Assembly: GCF_006228125.1 (NCBI RefSeq)
Contig: NZ_VDFY01000208.1
Span: forward strand, 37,111-101,110
Length of the DNA: 64,000 nt
Source of the DNA: Micromonospora orduensis
Lineage (GTDB): Bacteria > Actinomycetota > Actinomycetes > Mycobacteriales > Micromonosporaceae
Direction of reading: 5' to 3'
Within the stretch, counting starts at the first letter, position 1. Every line of letters starts with the position of its first letter. The notes under the pieces were generated by a model. That model made no database searches. It was not told the origin of the DNA and saw only the letters and a program-made list of their open reading frames with translations. Positions 17,737-26,613 of this stretch are shown in pieces. The translations under genes and the position numbers were made by a program.

Positions 17737-18579
17737 TCAGATCACTGTCTGTTTGGTGGCCGGCAGCTCGTCGATGATCGACTTCTCCACGTTGATCGTG
17801 TCGGCGATGATCTCGTGGGGTGTGTTCGCCATCCACTGCATCACCGAGATGTCCTCGAACCGGGGATGCTTGAACATCTCCAGGAACACCAGCGGCTCGT
17901 CACCGGTGTTCTCGATGTAGTGGCCGTAGGCGAAGGGCACGTAGCCGACGTCGCCGGCCTGGAAGTCGAACGTGCGGGCGCTGGCCTGGGCCGCGTACAC
18001 GCCCATCCGTCCGGTGCCCGAGATGTAGTACTGCCACTCGTCGTTGGTCGGATGCCAGTGCAGCTCGCGCATCCCCCCGGGTTCAACATCCACGAGGGCG
18101 GCGGCGGTGGTGGACGCGGCGAAGTTGGTCGAGTCGGTGATCCGGACCGATCCACCACGGAAGCGCTGCGGGGTCTGGGCGGTCATCCGGTGTTTGAAGC
18201 TGCGCGGGATGTCGCCGGTGGGGCTGAGCACCCGGTCGCTCTGCAGGGGCGGCGGGACGTCGCCCTGGAAGATGTACTTCTCCCGCTCGGGCAGGTTCTC
18301 CATCTGTTCCCTCGTCCAGCCGAAGTTCTTCGCCAGCACGTGCCGGGGCGTGTGCGCGAAGAAGTCGCTGAGCAGGAACGTGTTGTTCTCCGAGAAGGCA
18401 CCGTCGTCGAAGACCAGCAGGAACTGCGCCCCGTCGTCGAGTGCCTGGATGTTGTGCGGCACCCCCTGCGGGAAGAACCACAGGTCGCCCGCCTTGACGT
18501 CCTCGATGAAGTTGCGCCCCTCATGGTCGACGGCGCTGATACGGCAGCTGCCGCTGAGCATGTACGCCCACTCCGATCC
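17737..18579 (-). pseudogene. 5'-truncated bicupin oxalate decarboxylase
   Basis: Oxalate decarboxylase converts oxalate to formate and CO2 using Mn in two cupin domains. The 281 residues here match from just before the third N-terminal metal ligand (SEWAYM) to the normal C-terminus. They keep the N-domain His (VPHNIQ), the catalytic lid SENNT and an intact C-terminal site (HWHPTNDE, YGHYIEN). The preceding about 90 residues, including the N-domain His-x-His, are absent in all three frames up to the next gene. The open frame continues upstream to possible GTG starts, but that sequence is unrelated low-complexity. It therefore looks like a deletion remnant; a start within it could still yield a one-site protein. 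Confidence 0.6.
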
Positions 18580-18796
18580 GGGCCGGAACGGCTCCGTACC
18601 GGTCCGATGGTGGCCTCGGCCGCGGCGGTCGCCTGGCAGTTCTCCGCGACGCCTGGCGAGGTGACGCCTGCTGCGCCCCCCGGCACCGCCCTGCGCTCCC
18701 CCGCCGGGAGGCGTACGGGCTGCGGCCCCCGAGCCCGGGGCCGAGGAGCGCGTCACACGGGCGTGAACCGTCGCCACCTCGACTCCGTCCGGGTCA

Positions 18797-19711
18797 TTAA
18801 GGAGTCGGACCGGCCGGAGTGAGGTCCCCGACCTCGGGATGACCGAAGAGTCCCGGCAGTCCACCGCTGTGCACGAAGACGACCCGGTCGCCGTGCGGGA
18901 AGCTGCCGGCCAGCAACGCCGCCATCGCCCGACCCGTGTACGTCGGATCCAGGAACACGCCCTCCTCGCGGGCGGTCGCGTACAGGGCCGCCCGCACGGC
19001 GTCGGTGACCGTGCCGTAACCCTCGCCCACCTGCGACCCGTCGATGCGCAACGCGGCCGGCTCGACCTGACCACCCAGCAGGCCGGCAACCGTGGCGCGG
19101 GGGTCGGGTACCGCACCGGTGTCCACGCCGATCACCCGCTCGGCGCCCAACTCGCGGACCAGCCCGGCCATCATGCCGCCGGAGGCGAGCGCCACCACGA
19201 CCTCGGCCCCGTCGATGTCCGGCACCTGGGCGCGCAGCTCCCGGCCACAGTCCACGTAGCCCTGGACCGACGCGGGCGAGGACCCGCCCAACGGAATGAC
19301 ATACGCCGACCGTCTCTCCGCCTCGACCGCCACCACCTCGGCGAGCGGCCGGTCCCCGCTCCAGACGATCTCCGCGCCGGCCAGCTCGTCGAGGAGCAGG
19401 TTGCCGTGCCGGTCCTGGGCGGGCGGACCGGCGAGCACCAGCACGCAGGCCAGGCCCAGACGTGCCGCCGCTGCGGCGGTCAGTCGCGCGTGGTTGCTCT
19501 GCGGCCCACCCGAGGTGATCACCGTGGCGGCACCGAGGGCTACCGCCTCCGCGCAGGTGTAGCGCAGCTTGCGGATCTTGTTGCCACCTCCGCCGAGCCC
19601 ACCGAGGTCGTCGCGCTTGAACCACAACTCCGCCAGCCCCAGCCGGGCGGCGAGGCGCGGCGCGGCCTCCAGGGGGGTCGGCCAGGTACCGAGGGAGACC
19701 GGGGTCGTCAT
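18797..19711 (-). CDS. PLP-dependent D-cysteine desulfhydrase / ACC deaminase family enzyme
   Basis: The 304-residue fold-type II PLP enzyme has the cofactor Lys45 in GGGNKIRKLR and the following SGGPQSNHAR at about 71-80, whose Ser and Asn are typical of D-cysteine desulfhydrase and 1-aminocyclopropane-1-carboxylate deaminase. The C-terminus has VFVHSGGLPGLFG. Sequence alone does not separate D-cysteine breakdown (pyruvate, H2S, NH3) from ACC deamination. The ATG at 19709-19711 gives the usual N-terminus MTTPVSLGTWPTPLE; its ribosome site is weak. The gene ends 217 bp before the decayed cupin reading frame. Confidence 0.83.
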   Translation of the reverse strand: MTTPVSLGTWPTPLEAAPRLAARLGLAELWFKRDDLGGLGGGGNKIRKLRYTCAEAVALGAATVITSGGPQSNHARLTAAAAARLGLACVLVLAGPPAQDRHGNLLLDELAGAEIVWSGDRPLAEVVAVEAERRSAYVIPLGGSSPASVQGYVDCGRELRAQVPDIDGAEVVVALASGGMMAGLVRELGAERVIGVDTGAVPDPRATVAGLLGGQVEPAALRIDGSQVGEGYGTVTDAVRAALYATAREEGVFLDPTYTGRAMAALLAGSFPHGDRVVFVHSGGLPGLFGHPEVGDLTPAGPTP

Positions 19712-19902
19712 CCGCACAGCTAACCACCCGCTCCCGGTACGCGGCTCTGTCCGCGCCACGCCGCCCCGACGACCGGCTGTTTCACCTCCGCGGACGGCGG
19801 GTAGGGTGACTGTCGGGTCAAGACATGCGCCCTCCAGTGGTCAACCCTGCCTCGGCACCGCGCCGGCGGGTGGGCCACCCTCGTCGAGGGCGGAGACAGC
19901 AT

Positions 19903-20379
19903 GTGACAGACCAATTCCCCGACCGCCGGCCGTTACCACCCGGCCTGCACACGCCGATCATGTCCCTGGCCTGGAGCCGCGACGGCTCCACCAGTTTGAT
20001 CACCGTCGCCGGTGAGATCGACATGAGCAACGCCCACCTGCTCCCCGAGCTGGTGGAGTTTCTGTGCCAGTCGCCCGTACCCCTGATCGCGGTGGACCTG
20101 TCGGCGGTTCGCTTCCTCGGCGCACACGGGATCACCGCCCTGCTCCAGGCCAGCAAACTCGTCACCTCGGCCGGAGCCCGGCTCACGCTGCGTGACCCCT
20201 CACCGTTCGTGCTCCGCGTCCTCGGCGCGGCCGGGGTGATGCCTCACCTGGACCTCGACGGTGCGCCCAGGCCGGGCGGCGCTGCGCCCACTGGCGTCGT
20301 CCTGCGGCTTGCCCGCCCCCCACCGGCGCGAACGTCCGCAGACCGCCTGGCCGGACAGCGCCCACATTCCCCCAGCTGA
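19903..20379 (+). CDS. STAS-domain protein (anti-sigma-factor antagonist-like)
   Basis: The 158-residue product has a STAS domain at about 20-120: ITVAGEIDMSNAHLL, then VDLSAVRFLGAHGITALL. In phosphorylated antagonists such as SpoIIAA this loop reads D-S-S-G with the target serine; here it reads G-A-H-G, so kinase control by that serine is impossible and the role is more likely a constitutive or ligand-sensing partner. The GTG at 19903 follows CGGAGA and gives a normal N-terminus; a longer in-frame ATG at 19825 is less likely. It is 9 bp upstream of the ferritin-like gene, forming an operon. Confidence 0.82.
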   Translation: MTDQFPDRRPLPPGLHTPIMSLAWSRDGSTSLITVAGEIDMSNAHLLPELVEFLCQSPVPLIAVDLSAVRFLGAHGITALLQASKLVTSAGARLTLRDPSPFVLRVLGAAGVMPHLDLDGAPRPGGAAPTGVVLRLARPPPARTSADRLAGQRPHSPS

Positions 20380-20388
20380 AGGAGAGAC

Positions 20389-21603
20389 ATGTTCAATCCA
20401 CTGGATCACAAGGGGATCCCACTGGAGAGCCAGATCCGCAACTGGCGCGAACTGAACGTGGAGCCGATCGGCCCCGAGGCCGTCGACCCGTACACCCGCT
20501 GCCGGATCATCACCATGAACGGCATCGAGGTCGAGGCCATCAACTTCCAGCACCAGTTCGCCCGGAACTGTCCGGACCAGGAGGTCCGCCGGCAGCTCGC
20601 CTACGTCCGGTACGTGGAGAGCCAGCAGCAGCGGGTGGTGAACTGGCTCCTACCCGGTGTCGCCAGCGTCCTGGAGACGACGCTCGGCTACGAGCAGGTG
20701 GCCGTCGACCTCACCGCCTGGGTGGCCCGGCACGAGCCGGACCCGTACCTGAAGCAGGCCTATGAGTTCGGCGTACTGGAGGACTTCGACCACCTGTACC
20801 GCTACGCCAACCTCTACGAGATGGTCGAGCGGCGCAAGGCGGAGAAGATCGTCAACGGTCTCACCGAGGTCATGCCGGGGCGGCCGACCATCGTCGAGCA
20901 CCGGCACCCCTTCGACGAGGTCCGCACCCCGTACGACCGCGACTCGGTGGACCCACGATCCAAGCTGCACGCGCTGACGATCCTCTCGGCGGAGCAGCAG
21001 GTGATGTTCTACTACATGAACGTCGGCCCGCAGTACATGGAGCCGATCGCGCGCCAGCTCTACCAGGAGATCAGCCTGATCGAGCAGGAACACGTCACCC
21101 ACTACGAGTCGCTGCTGGACCCGGGCGAGAACTGGTGGGAGCGGCTGCTCACCCACGAGTACAACGAGTGCTGGCTCTACTACTCGTTCCTCCAGCAGGA
21201 GAGCGACCCCCGGATCAAGGCGGTCTGGGAGCTGCACCTGCAGATGGAGCTGGCCCACCTCCAGCAGGCCGCCGACCTGCTGCGCCGGCACGACGGCCGG
21301 GAACCCGAGGAGATCGTGGGCAGTGCCGGGCTACCCGAGCCGCTGACGTTCGAGCCCAACAAGGACTACCTGCGCCACCTGCTGGCGACCCAGATCGACC
21401 TGAACAAGCTCGGCGAGGGCTACGTCCGCGAGGCCCACGAACGCTTCGAGTGGATGCAGCAGCAACTGCACGACGGCCAGAAGCCGCCGAGCGAGCAGGT
21501 CATCGACCTGCACCGGGAGCGCTTCGGCGACGAGTACCGCATCGAGACCGAAGGGCCGCACCCGGTCGAGTCGCTGCGTCCCCGGGGAGGTAGCCATGCC
21601 TGA
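20389..21603 (+). CDS. Ferritin-like (di-iron) domain protein of unknown function
   Basis: The 404-residue, largely helical product has two E-x-x-H elements (EQEH near residue 230 and ELAH near 287) with further Glu residues on neighbouring helices (IEVEAINFQHQF near 47, YVESQQQRVV), the arrangement of a di-iron ferritin-like four-helix bundle. No member of known function is recognised. AAGGAGAG precedes the ATG. The STAS gene ends 9 bp upstream and the hemerythrin gene overlaps its 3' end by 8 bp, implying one transcript with iron or oxygen chemistry and a stress or regulatory link. Confidence 0.75.
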   Translation: MFNPLDHKGIPLESQIRNWRELNVEPIGPEAVDPYTRCRIITMNGIEVEAINFQHQFARNCPDQEVRRQLAYVRYVESQQQRVVNWLLPGVASVLETTLGYEQVAVDLTAWVARHEPDPYLKQAYEFGVLEDFDHLYRYANLYEMVERRKAEKIVNGLTEVMPGRPTIVEHRHPFDEVRTPYDRDSVDPRSKLHALTILSAEQQVMFYYMNVGPQYMEPIARQLYQEISLIEQEHVTHYESLLDPGENWWERLLTHEYNECWLYYSFLQQESDPRIKAVWELHLQMELAHLQQAADLLRRHDGREPEEIVGSAGLPEPLTFEPNKDYLRHLLATQIDLNKLGEGYVREAHERFEWMQQQLHDGQKPPSEQVIDLHRERFGDEYRIETEGPHPVESLRPRGGSHA

Positions 21604-22177
21604 CACCCGTGCCCCGGCCACGCCCGGCCCCGAGGAGGACGTGGTGGACCTGCTGCTCGCCCAGCACGCCCAGGTCGAGCAGCTCTTCCTGCTGGTCATC
21701 GGCAGCACCGGCGACACCCGCCGGGATGCCTTCGACGACCTGGTCAAGCTGCTCGCCGCACACGAGACCGCCGAGGAGGAGATCATCCATCCGCTCTCCC
21801 GCGGGCTGCCGGGCGGTGGTGGCGACGCCATGGTCGACGACCGGCTCGAGGAGGAGCGGCAGGCGAAGGAGACGCTGCGGACGTTGATCGCGGGCGGTGT
21901 GGACGCCGACGGCTTCGAGACCGGCGTCATCCTGCTGCGCGACGCCGTGCTCACCCACGCCCGCTACGAGGAGCGCTACGAGTTCCCCCAGCTGCGCCAG
22001 CACGTCCCGGCCGAGCGGCTGCGGAGCCTCGCCACCGCCGTCCGGGCGGCGGAGAAGACCGCGCCGACCCGGCCACATCCCAGCACCCAGTCGGCGACGG
22101 GCAACCTGGCCGCCGGTCCGGCGCTGGCCGTCATCGACCGGCTCCGGGACGCGGTGCGCAGACCTGCGGACAGCTGA
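21596..22177 (+). CDS. Hemerythrin HHE cation-binding domain protein
   Basis: The 193-residue product has a hemerythrin-like domain at about 15-145: LLAQHAQVEQLF (first His), LLAAHETAEEEIIHPLSR (His/Glu and second His) and LTHARYEERYEFPQLR (His/Glu). These His/Glu residues bind a di-iron centre that can bind O2 or sense redox. The C-terminal about 45 residues are flexible with a short helix. GGGGAGGT lies just before the ATG, inside the preceding ferritin-like gene, with an 8-bp overlap that suggests coupled translation. A hairpin terminator follows. Confidence 0.9.
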   Translation: MPDTRAPATPGPEEDVVDLLLAQHAQVEQLFLLVIGSTGDTRRDAFDDLVKLLAAHETAEEEIIHPLSRGLPGGGGDAMVDDRLEEERQAKETLRTLIAGGVDADGFETGVILLRDAVLTHARYEERYEFPQLRQHVPAERLRSLATAVRAAEKTAPTRPHPSTQSATGNLAAGPALAVIDRLRDAVRRPADS

Positions 22178-22190
22178 CCCGAGGCCACCA

Positions 22191-22233
22191 GGCGAAGGGG
22201 CCGCCCGTGTCCCGGCACGGTCGGCCCCTCGCC
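22191..22233. terminator. Bidirectional terminator hairpin
   Basis: GGCGAAGGGGCCG at 22191-22203 pairs with 22222-22233 with a single bulged base, and an inner CCGTG/CACGG pair extends the stem. It lies between the convergent hemerythrin and GAF-ANTAR genes. Confidence 0.72.
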
Positions 22234-22248
22234 GTCACCACACCCGCG

Positions 22249-22956
22249 TCAATGCGCGTACTGACGGAGAACGGCGGTCGCCGTACCAGTCAACGACCCG
22301 CCGGGTCCGGCCTCCTCGACGAGCCGCCGGTAAGCCGTGCCGACCGGGACGTTGTCCCGGTCCATCAGCACCCCGAGCGCCCGTTGAACGAGGTCACGGG
22401 TTTGCAGCGCGCCCGCGAGCCCCGCCAGAAGCTGTTCGCTGCCGGCATCCATCAGAGGTCGGGCCGAGGTGGGCGAAGCCTCGTAACAGTCCTGGACCCG
22501 CTGGATCAGCAGCCGCATGCCGACGACCTCACGGGCGTAGAGATTCAGTCCGGCGACCGGAGCGCCACTGCCGGCGAAGAGGGGGATCGACAGCGAGGCG
22601 CGGATCCCGTACCGCCAGGCCACGTCCCGGAAGCCGGGCCACACCACCGCGCCGGCCACATCGGGTACGCCGACCGTCTCGCCCGAGTGCAGTGCCAGCA
22701 GACAGGGACCGGCCTCCTCCCTGTACTGGGCCGCGTCGACGGCGTCGGCCACGTCGCTGCTGGAGGCGTCAGTACGGTGCCCCCGTCCGGCGGGCACGGT
22801 CACCGAGGCGAAGTCGACCGGACCGACCACCGACGCGCTCAGCCGGACGATCGTGCTGAGGTGTTCCGGCAGCGCCGGAGAGGCGTCGGGCAGGCTGGCG
22901 AGGGCGAGCAGCGTCTCCGTCAGTCCGTCGGATCGCTGGTCCGGACCCGACCTCAT
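22249..22956 (-). CDS. GAF and ANTAR domain response regulator (downstream copy)
   Basis: The 235-residue product combines an N-terminal GAF sensory domain (about 20-160, with EEAGPCLLALHSGETVGVPD and SLSIPLFAGSGAPVAGLNLYA) and a C-terminal ANTAR RNA-binding domain (about 170-230, QTRDLVQRALGVLMDRDNVPVGTAYRRL). ANTAR proteins act as antiterminators on paired hairpins in leader RNAs. It lacks a receiver domain, so the signal should reach it through GAF. Its ATG overlaps the stop of the upstream GAF-ANTAR gene by 4 bp (ATGA), so the two are co-translated and may heterodimerise. Confidence 0.88.
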   Translation of the reverse strand: MRSGPDQRSDGLTETLLALASLPDASPALPEHLSTIVRLSASVVGPVDFASVTVPAGRGHRTDASSSDVADAVDAAQYREEAGPCLLALHSGETVGVPDVAGAVVWPGFRDVAWRYGIRASLSIPLFAGSGAPVAGLNLYAREVVGMRLLIQRVQDCYEASPTSARPLMDAGSEQLLAGLAGALQTRDLVQRALGVLMDRDNVPVGTAYRRLVEEAGPGGSLTGTATAVLRQYAH

Positions 22957-23666
22957 ACCCGGGCACCCCGCGCCGCCCTCGCGACGAGGGCCTCCGCGAC
23001 GTCGCGCACCTTACGGTTGGTGTCCTGGGAGATCTTCGACAGCAGCGCGAACGCCTCCTCCGGTGAGCACCGGCGTTCGCCCATGATGATTCCCTTGGCC
23101 TGCTCGATCACCGCTCGGCTCCGCATCGCCTCCCGCATCTGCTCGGCCAGCGTGGCGGCGCTGTCGTACAGGTGCGCGTTGGCCAGCGCCACCGCCGCGT
23201 ACGCGGCGAAGCCCTCCGCGACGGCGATCGCCGACGGATCGAAGGCATTCGGCGAGGCACCGTAGACGTTCAGCGCACCCACCACCGACTCCTGGATCGG
23301 CAACCCGATCGACAGCGAACTCTCGGCCCCGGCGGCTCGAGCGACGGCCGCCCAGATCGGCCAGCGCTGCTCGGCCACCATGTCCGGCACCGAGATGGTG
23401 TCGCCGCTGGCGGAGGCGTCCAGGCACGGACCCCGGTTCTGCTCGTACTGCCACTCGTCCAGTTGACGGGCGAGGTCACCGGTGAACGCGGCCGTCCAAC
23501 CGACCCGACCCCGCACGAGCGTCACCGACACCTCCCTGGCACCGGGAACGCTCCGGCTGGCCAGCTCGGCGGTGCGGAGCAGCATGTCCTCGAGGCTGGT
23601 CTCGTCCAGCCTGATCCGGCCCAGCTCGGCGAGCGCGTCGGCGGGATCCAGATTCGGCTGCGTCAT
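22953..23666 (-). CDS. GAF and ANTAR domain response regulator (upstream copy)
   Basis: The 237-residue paralogue of the next gene has GAF at about 15-165 (NRGPCLDASASGDTISVPDM, SLSIGLPIQESVVGALNVYGA) and ANTAR at about 175-230 (RSRAVIEQAKGIIMGERRCSPEEAFALL), which matches the ANTAR consensus better than the downstream copy does. The ATG at 23664-23666 follows AAGGA, and the upstream open frame is not needed. Tandem GAF-ANTAR pairs are common in Micromonosporaceae and mycobacteria; the target RNAs are unknown here. Confidence 0.88.
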   Translation of the reverse strand: MTQPNLDPADALAELGRIRLDETSLEDMLLRTAELASRSVPGAREVSVTLVRGRVGWTAAFTGDLARQLDEWQYEQNRGPCLDASASGDTISVPDMVAEQRWPIWAAVARAAGAESSLSIGLPIQESVVGALNVYGASPNAFDPSAIAVAEGFAAYAAVALANAHLYDSAATLAEQMREAMRSRAVIEQAKGIIMGERRCSPEEAFALLSKISQDTNRKVRDVAEALVARAARGARV

Positions 23667-23867
23667 CGCGGAAGTCCTTGTCGACCGGCGTACGCCGGCA
23701 GGTCGGGGCCAGGGACCGGCGGTCACCCCGTCAGGTGCCCGGCAGGATCTCACCGGTAGCGGCCGTCGTGGCTTTTGTCCCTACCCCTCGCGTGACCCGC
23801 TCACACCTGCCCACCCCTGCGCCGACCGCCTCGACGGGTACGGCGTGGGCGCGGTCGGGCCGCGTGG

Positions 23868-25571
23868 TCAGGGTCGGCCGACCTCGGCCGACTGGGTGGC
23901 CGACCGGCGACGAGTGGTCTCCGAGGCTGGTCGCGGGTCCGCGTCGTCACGCCGGCGCTGTCGGGGCCGCGGCGCTGGTCGTTGCTCGGTGGCGCCCTGG
24001 ACCGGATCGGACGACACGGCGGGTGGCGTGACGCGGTTCGCCGCCGCGTCCACGAGGTCCGGCAGGTCCCGCCCGACCACCAGGGGCAGCTCCCGGGTGT
24101 GTGCGGCGAGCGGTCCCGGCTCCCCCGCCGGTTCGGCGACCCGGGCCACCCGGGCCCGTCCGGTCGCGGTTCGCGGCGTCGGTGCGGCGCTGCGGTTCGT
24201 CGCGCCCGGCGCTGCGGCGGCCGGCGGTGTAGCTGCCGGCGGTGTGGCGGCCGACGCTGCCGCGGCCACCCGCGCGTCCGTGGTCGACGGCACCTCCGCC
24301 CGGCCCGTGTCCGACCGGTCCGGCGTGTTGCGCGTCGTGCGGCGCGGCGCGGCGGCCGGCAGGAGCGGGGCGAGTTCCGCGTGCAGCGCGGCCCAGTCCG
24401 AGGCGCGGGGCGGGTCGGTCTGATCGCCGGTCGAGGCTGCCTGGTCCGGGTTCTCCGACCGCGACGCCGGCTGGCCGCCACGGTCCGGTGTCGCCCGGGA
24501 GCGCCGTGCCGTCGGTCGCTCGGCGCCGTCGCCGACCCGCTCGATGGTCTTGGGACGCTCGAAGAGGTCAGCCGGCGGCCCGTCCCGGTCGTCGTCGACC
24601 GGGGGCGTGACGGGCTCGGGCGCCGCGACCACGGCCGGCTCGGGTACGGCCGGGAGCAGCCGCTCCGGGGCGTCGGCGAGCAGCCGCGCGGCCGACGCCA
24701 GCGCGACCGGGTCCGGTTGGCCGGAGCGACGCCACAGTCGCCGGCGGCCGTTCGTCGGCAGGTTTCCGGCCAGTACCCGCGCGGGCGCCAGATCGGCGGC
24801 GATCAGCGCGGTCAACCCGTCGTAGTCCGCGTGCTCGGCCAACCGTCGGGCGATCTCGTCGAGGTCGTACACCGCGACGGCGATGTCGGCGGTGGTGGCG
24901 TCCAACGCTCGGGTGATCTTGCGGTGCAGCACCTTGCTGAGCGCGGCCTGCCGCCGTTCCGCGCGGATCTGCGCACGGGCCGCGTCGAGCGACGCGTACA
25001 GCCCGAGGCCCGGGTCGGCCTTGGCCAGCGAGCGGGCACGACGGGTCAGCCAGGGGTGTCGCAACCAGTGCCCCACCGGCTCGTACGCCGGCGTCGTGGG
25101 CGGCAGTTGCCGCTTGGCGCGCAGCCGGTCCCGCCGCTGGTTCCCGGTGTTCATCAGCCAGACCAGATAGCCGAGCAGGGACATGCCGGCGTAGAAGCCG
25201 CCCTCGAGGTGGTTGCTGTGTGCCAGCCAGTTGAAGGCCACGGCGGCGACGGCGATGGCGCCCGACAGCACGCGGGACAGGATCGCCTGTTCGCCGAGCC
25301 GGCGCCGCAGGTCGGCGTTCGCCAGCACCACGACACCGCCCAGCTCCAGCGCGCCGACGGCGGGGAGCGCCACGTACCAGGGCATGTCGAGCCGTTCCAT
25401 CGCCCCGGACACCTGACCACCGAGGGCGATCAGCAGGACGACGACGTAGAACCCCGTACGGACCACGGCGACCCGCCGTACCGCCCTGGCAAGTTCCGCG
25501 TCCCACGCCTCCGGCGCGGGCGTGTCCGACGCGCCGCGGCGCGTCCCGTTGAGTGACTCTCCGCCGGTCAT
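23868..25571 (-). CDS. Membrane protein with large Ala/Pro/Thr-rich tail, DUF2637-like
   Basis: The 567-residue product has four hydrophobic helices in the first about 140 residues (GFYVVVLLIALGG, LPAVGALELGGVVVLA, GAIAVAAVAFNWLA, GMSLLGYLVWLM), then a charged segment of about 170 residues with helices, then a 250-residue low-complexity tail rich in Ala, Pro, Thr and Arg. The helical part resembles DUF2637 proteins of actinomycete integrative elements, but no integrase, att site or transfer gene is nearby, so it may be a resident homologue. The ATG at 25571 has CGGAG 5 nt before it; a GTG at 25598 is also possible. Function unknown. Confidence 0.6.
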   Translation of the reverse strand: MTGGESLNGTRRGASDTPAPEAWDAELARAVRRVAVVRTGFYVVVLLIALGGQVSGAMERLDMPWYVALPAVGALELGGVVVLANADLRRRLGEQAILSRVLSGAIAVAAVAFNWLAHSNHLEGGFYAGMSLLGYLVWLMNTGNQRRDRLRAKRQLPPTTPAYEPVGHWLRHPWLTRRARSLAKADPGLGLYASLDAARAQIRAERRQAALSKVLHRKITRALDATTADIAVAVYDLDEIARRLAEHADYDGLTALIAADLAPARVLAGNLPTNGRRRLWRRSGQPDPVALASAARLLADAPERLLPAVPEPAVVAAPEPVTPPVDDDRDGPPADLFERPKTIERVGDGAERPTARRSRATPDRGGQPASRSENPDQAASTGDQTDPPRASDWAALHAELAPLLPAAAPRRTTRNTPDRSDTGRAEVPSTTDARVAAAASAATPPAATPPAAAAPGATNRSAAPTPRTATGRARVARVAEPAGEPGPLAAHTRELPLVVGRDLPDLVDAAANRVTPPAVSSDPVQGATEQRPAPRPRQRRRDDADPRPASETTRRRSATQSAEVGRP

Positions 25572-25858
25572 CTGACTCCGGTCCGGTTCCTGGAACACGC
25601 CGAGCAGGTTCCTCTCTCACTGCGACCCCGGCCGCACCGGCACCGCGACCGCCGGTCCGGCACGGTCGCGGCGAGTCGTGTCGGAGCGCGCTCCGACTGT
25701 CGCCCGTCGTCCGCCGCATGCTACAGGTCTCCTGTTCCGACCCGTGACGACGAGTACGTCGACCGTGCGCGTCTGGTGGCCGACGTGGACACCGCCGGAT
25801 GACGCCTTCGAGGTACTCGTGGCGGTTCCACACGTCAATTCCAGGTGTTGGTGGGACG

Positions 25859-26230
25859 ATGGGGGGCGTGGGAGCTGCGAAAACCGATATGCCTGCTATC
25901 TCGCCGCTGGTTGGCGAGCCGATCAAGCGCGTCGACGCCGAGCGACTCGCGGGAGTGCTCAAGGCACTCGCCGACCCGGCTCGGCTGCGACTTCTCAGCC
26001 TGATCCAGTCCGCTCCGGAGGGAGAGGCCTCGGTGAGTGACCTCACCGCGCCGCTTGGCCTCTCCCAGCCGACCGTGAGCCATCACCTTCGGATCCTCAC
26101 CGAGGCCGGCCTGCTCGAGCGTGACAAGCGCGGCGTCTGGGCGTACTACAGTCTGGTGCCGTCCGCCATCGGGGCGATCGCCGACCTGTTGACGCCGCCG
26201 CGCAAGCGGCCGACGAAGAGAGCCCGTTGA
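25859..26230 (+). CDS. ArsR-family winged-helix repressor lacking the metal Cys motif
   Basis: The product of about 123 residues has the ArsR fold: LKALADPARLRLLSLI, VSDLTAPLGLSQPTVSHHLRILTEAGLLER and the wing KRGVWAYYSL. ArsR proteins are usually derepressed by metals bound by cysteines in the E-L-C-V-C-D-L helix; here the corresponding segment is EASVSDL with no Cys, so arsenic or metal sensing by that site is unlikely. Starts at ATG 25859, GTG 25868 and ATG 25889 are all possible in frame; the first is given. It sits alone, and its target is unknown. Confidence 0.8.
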   Translation: MGGVGAAKTDMPAISPLVGEPIKRVDAERLAGVLKALADPARLRLLSLIQSAPEGEASVSDLTAPLGLSQPTVSHHLRILTEAGLLERDKRGVWAYYSLVPSAIGAIADLLTPPRKRPTKRAR

Positions 26231-26613
26231 GCACCTGAGGCGGCACCTCCGCTCGGCTGCCGCTGCCCGACCGGGTGCGGGTGGCGCGATCCGTGGCCGG
26301 GATGGCCGTCACGGTGCTGGTCGCCCGATGCTCGTCGTCGAGCTGTCCGACCGGGCGGCCGGCGGCCGGCTGGTCGGCGAGATGCGAACGGCTCAGCGTT
26401 GTCGCGCGTGGGCGCAGCCCGCCATGAGCGTGCCAGGCGCGCTCGCGGTCACCGCCGTCATCGTCGCCCGGGAACTGCCCCTGGCCCGTGGGCAGCGCTG
26501 GGCCGCGTCCGAGGACCTGTCGACTCCCCGCATGAAACGCCGCCCAGGCGAGTCACCGCTGCGCGTCGACGTCATCACCCGACGGTCTCCCGGTTTGTGG
26601 CCGGGGCCAGGTA
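26231..26613. other. Intergenic stretch without a recognised gene
   Basis: I see no gene here. Open frames on both strands are short, lack ribosome sites and match nothing I know. A plus-strand peptide-like run (RVRVARSVAGMAVTVLVAR, about 26275-26330) might be a remnant of a coding sequence, but it has no start. The operator-bearing promoter of the esterase begins at 26614. Confidence 0.35.

Noticed and set aside
12637..18579. Antibiotic biosynthetic cluster around the AfsR-like regulator and DrrAB
   Set aside because: No polyketide, peptide or terpene synthase or tailoring set is present; the flanking genes are unrelated single genes.
24228..24256. Short direct repeats GCCGGCGGTGT
   Set aside because: They encode the Ala/Pro/Thr-rich tail of the membrane protein and reflect low-complexity coding sequence.
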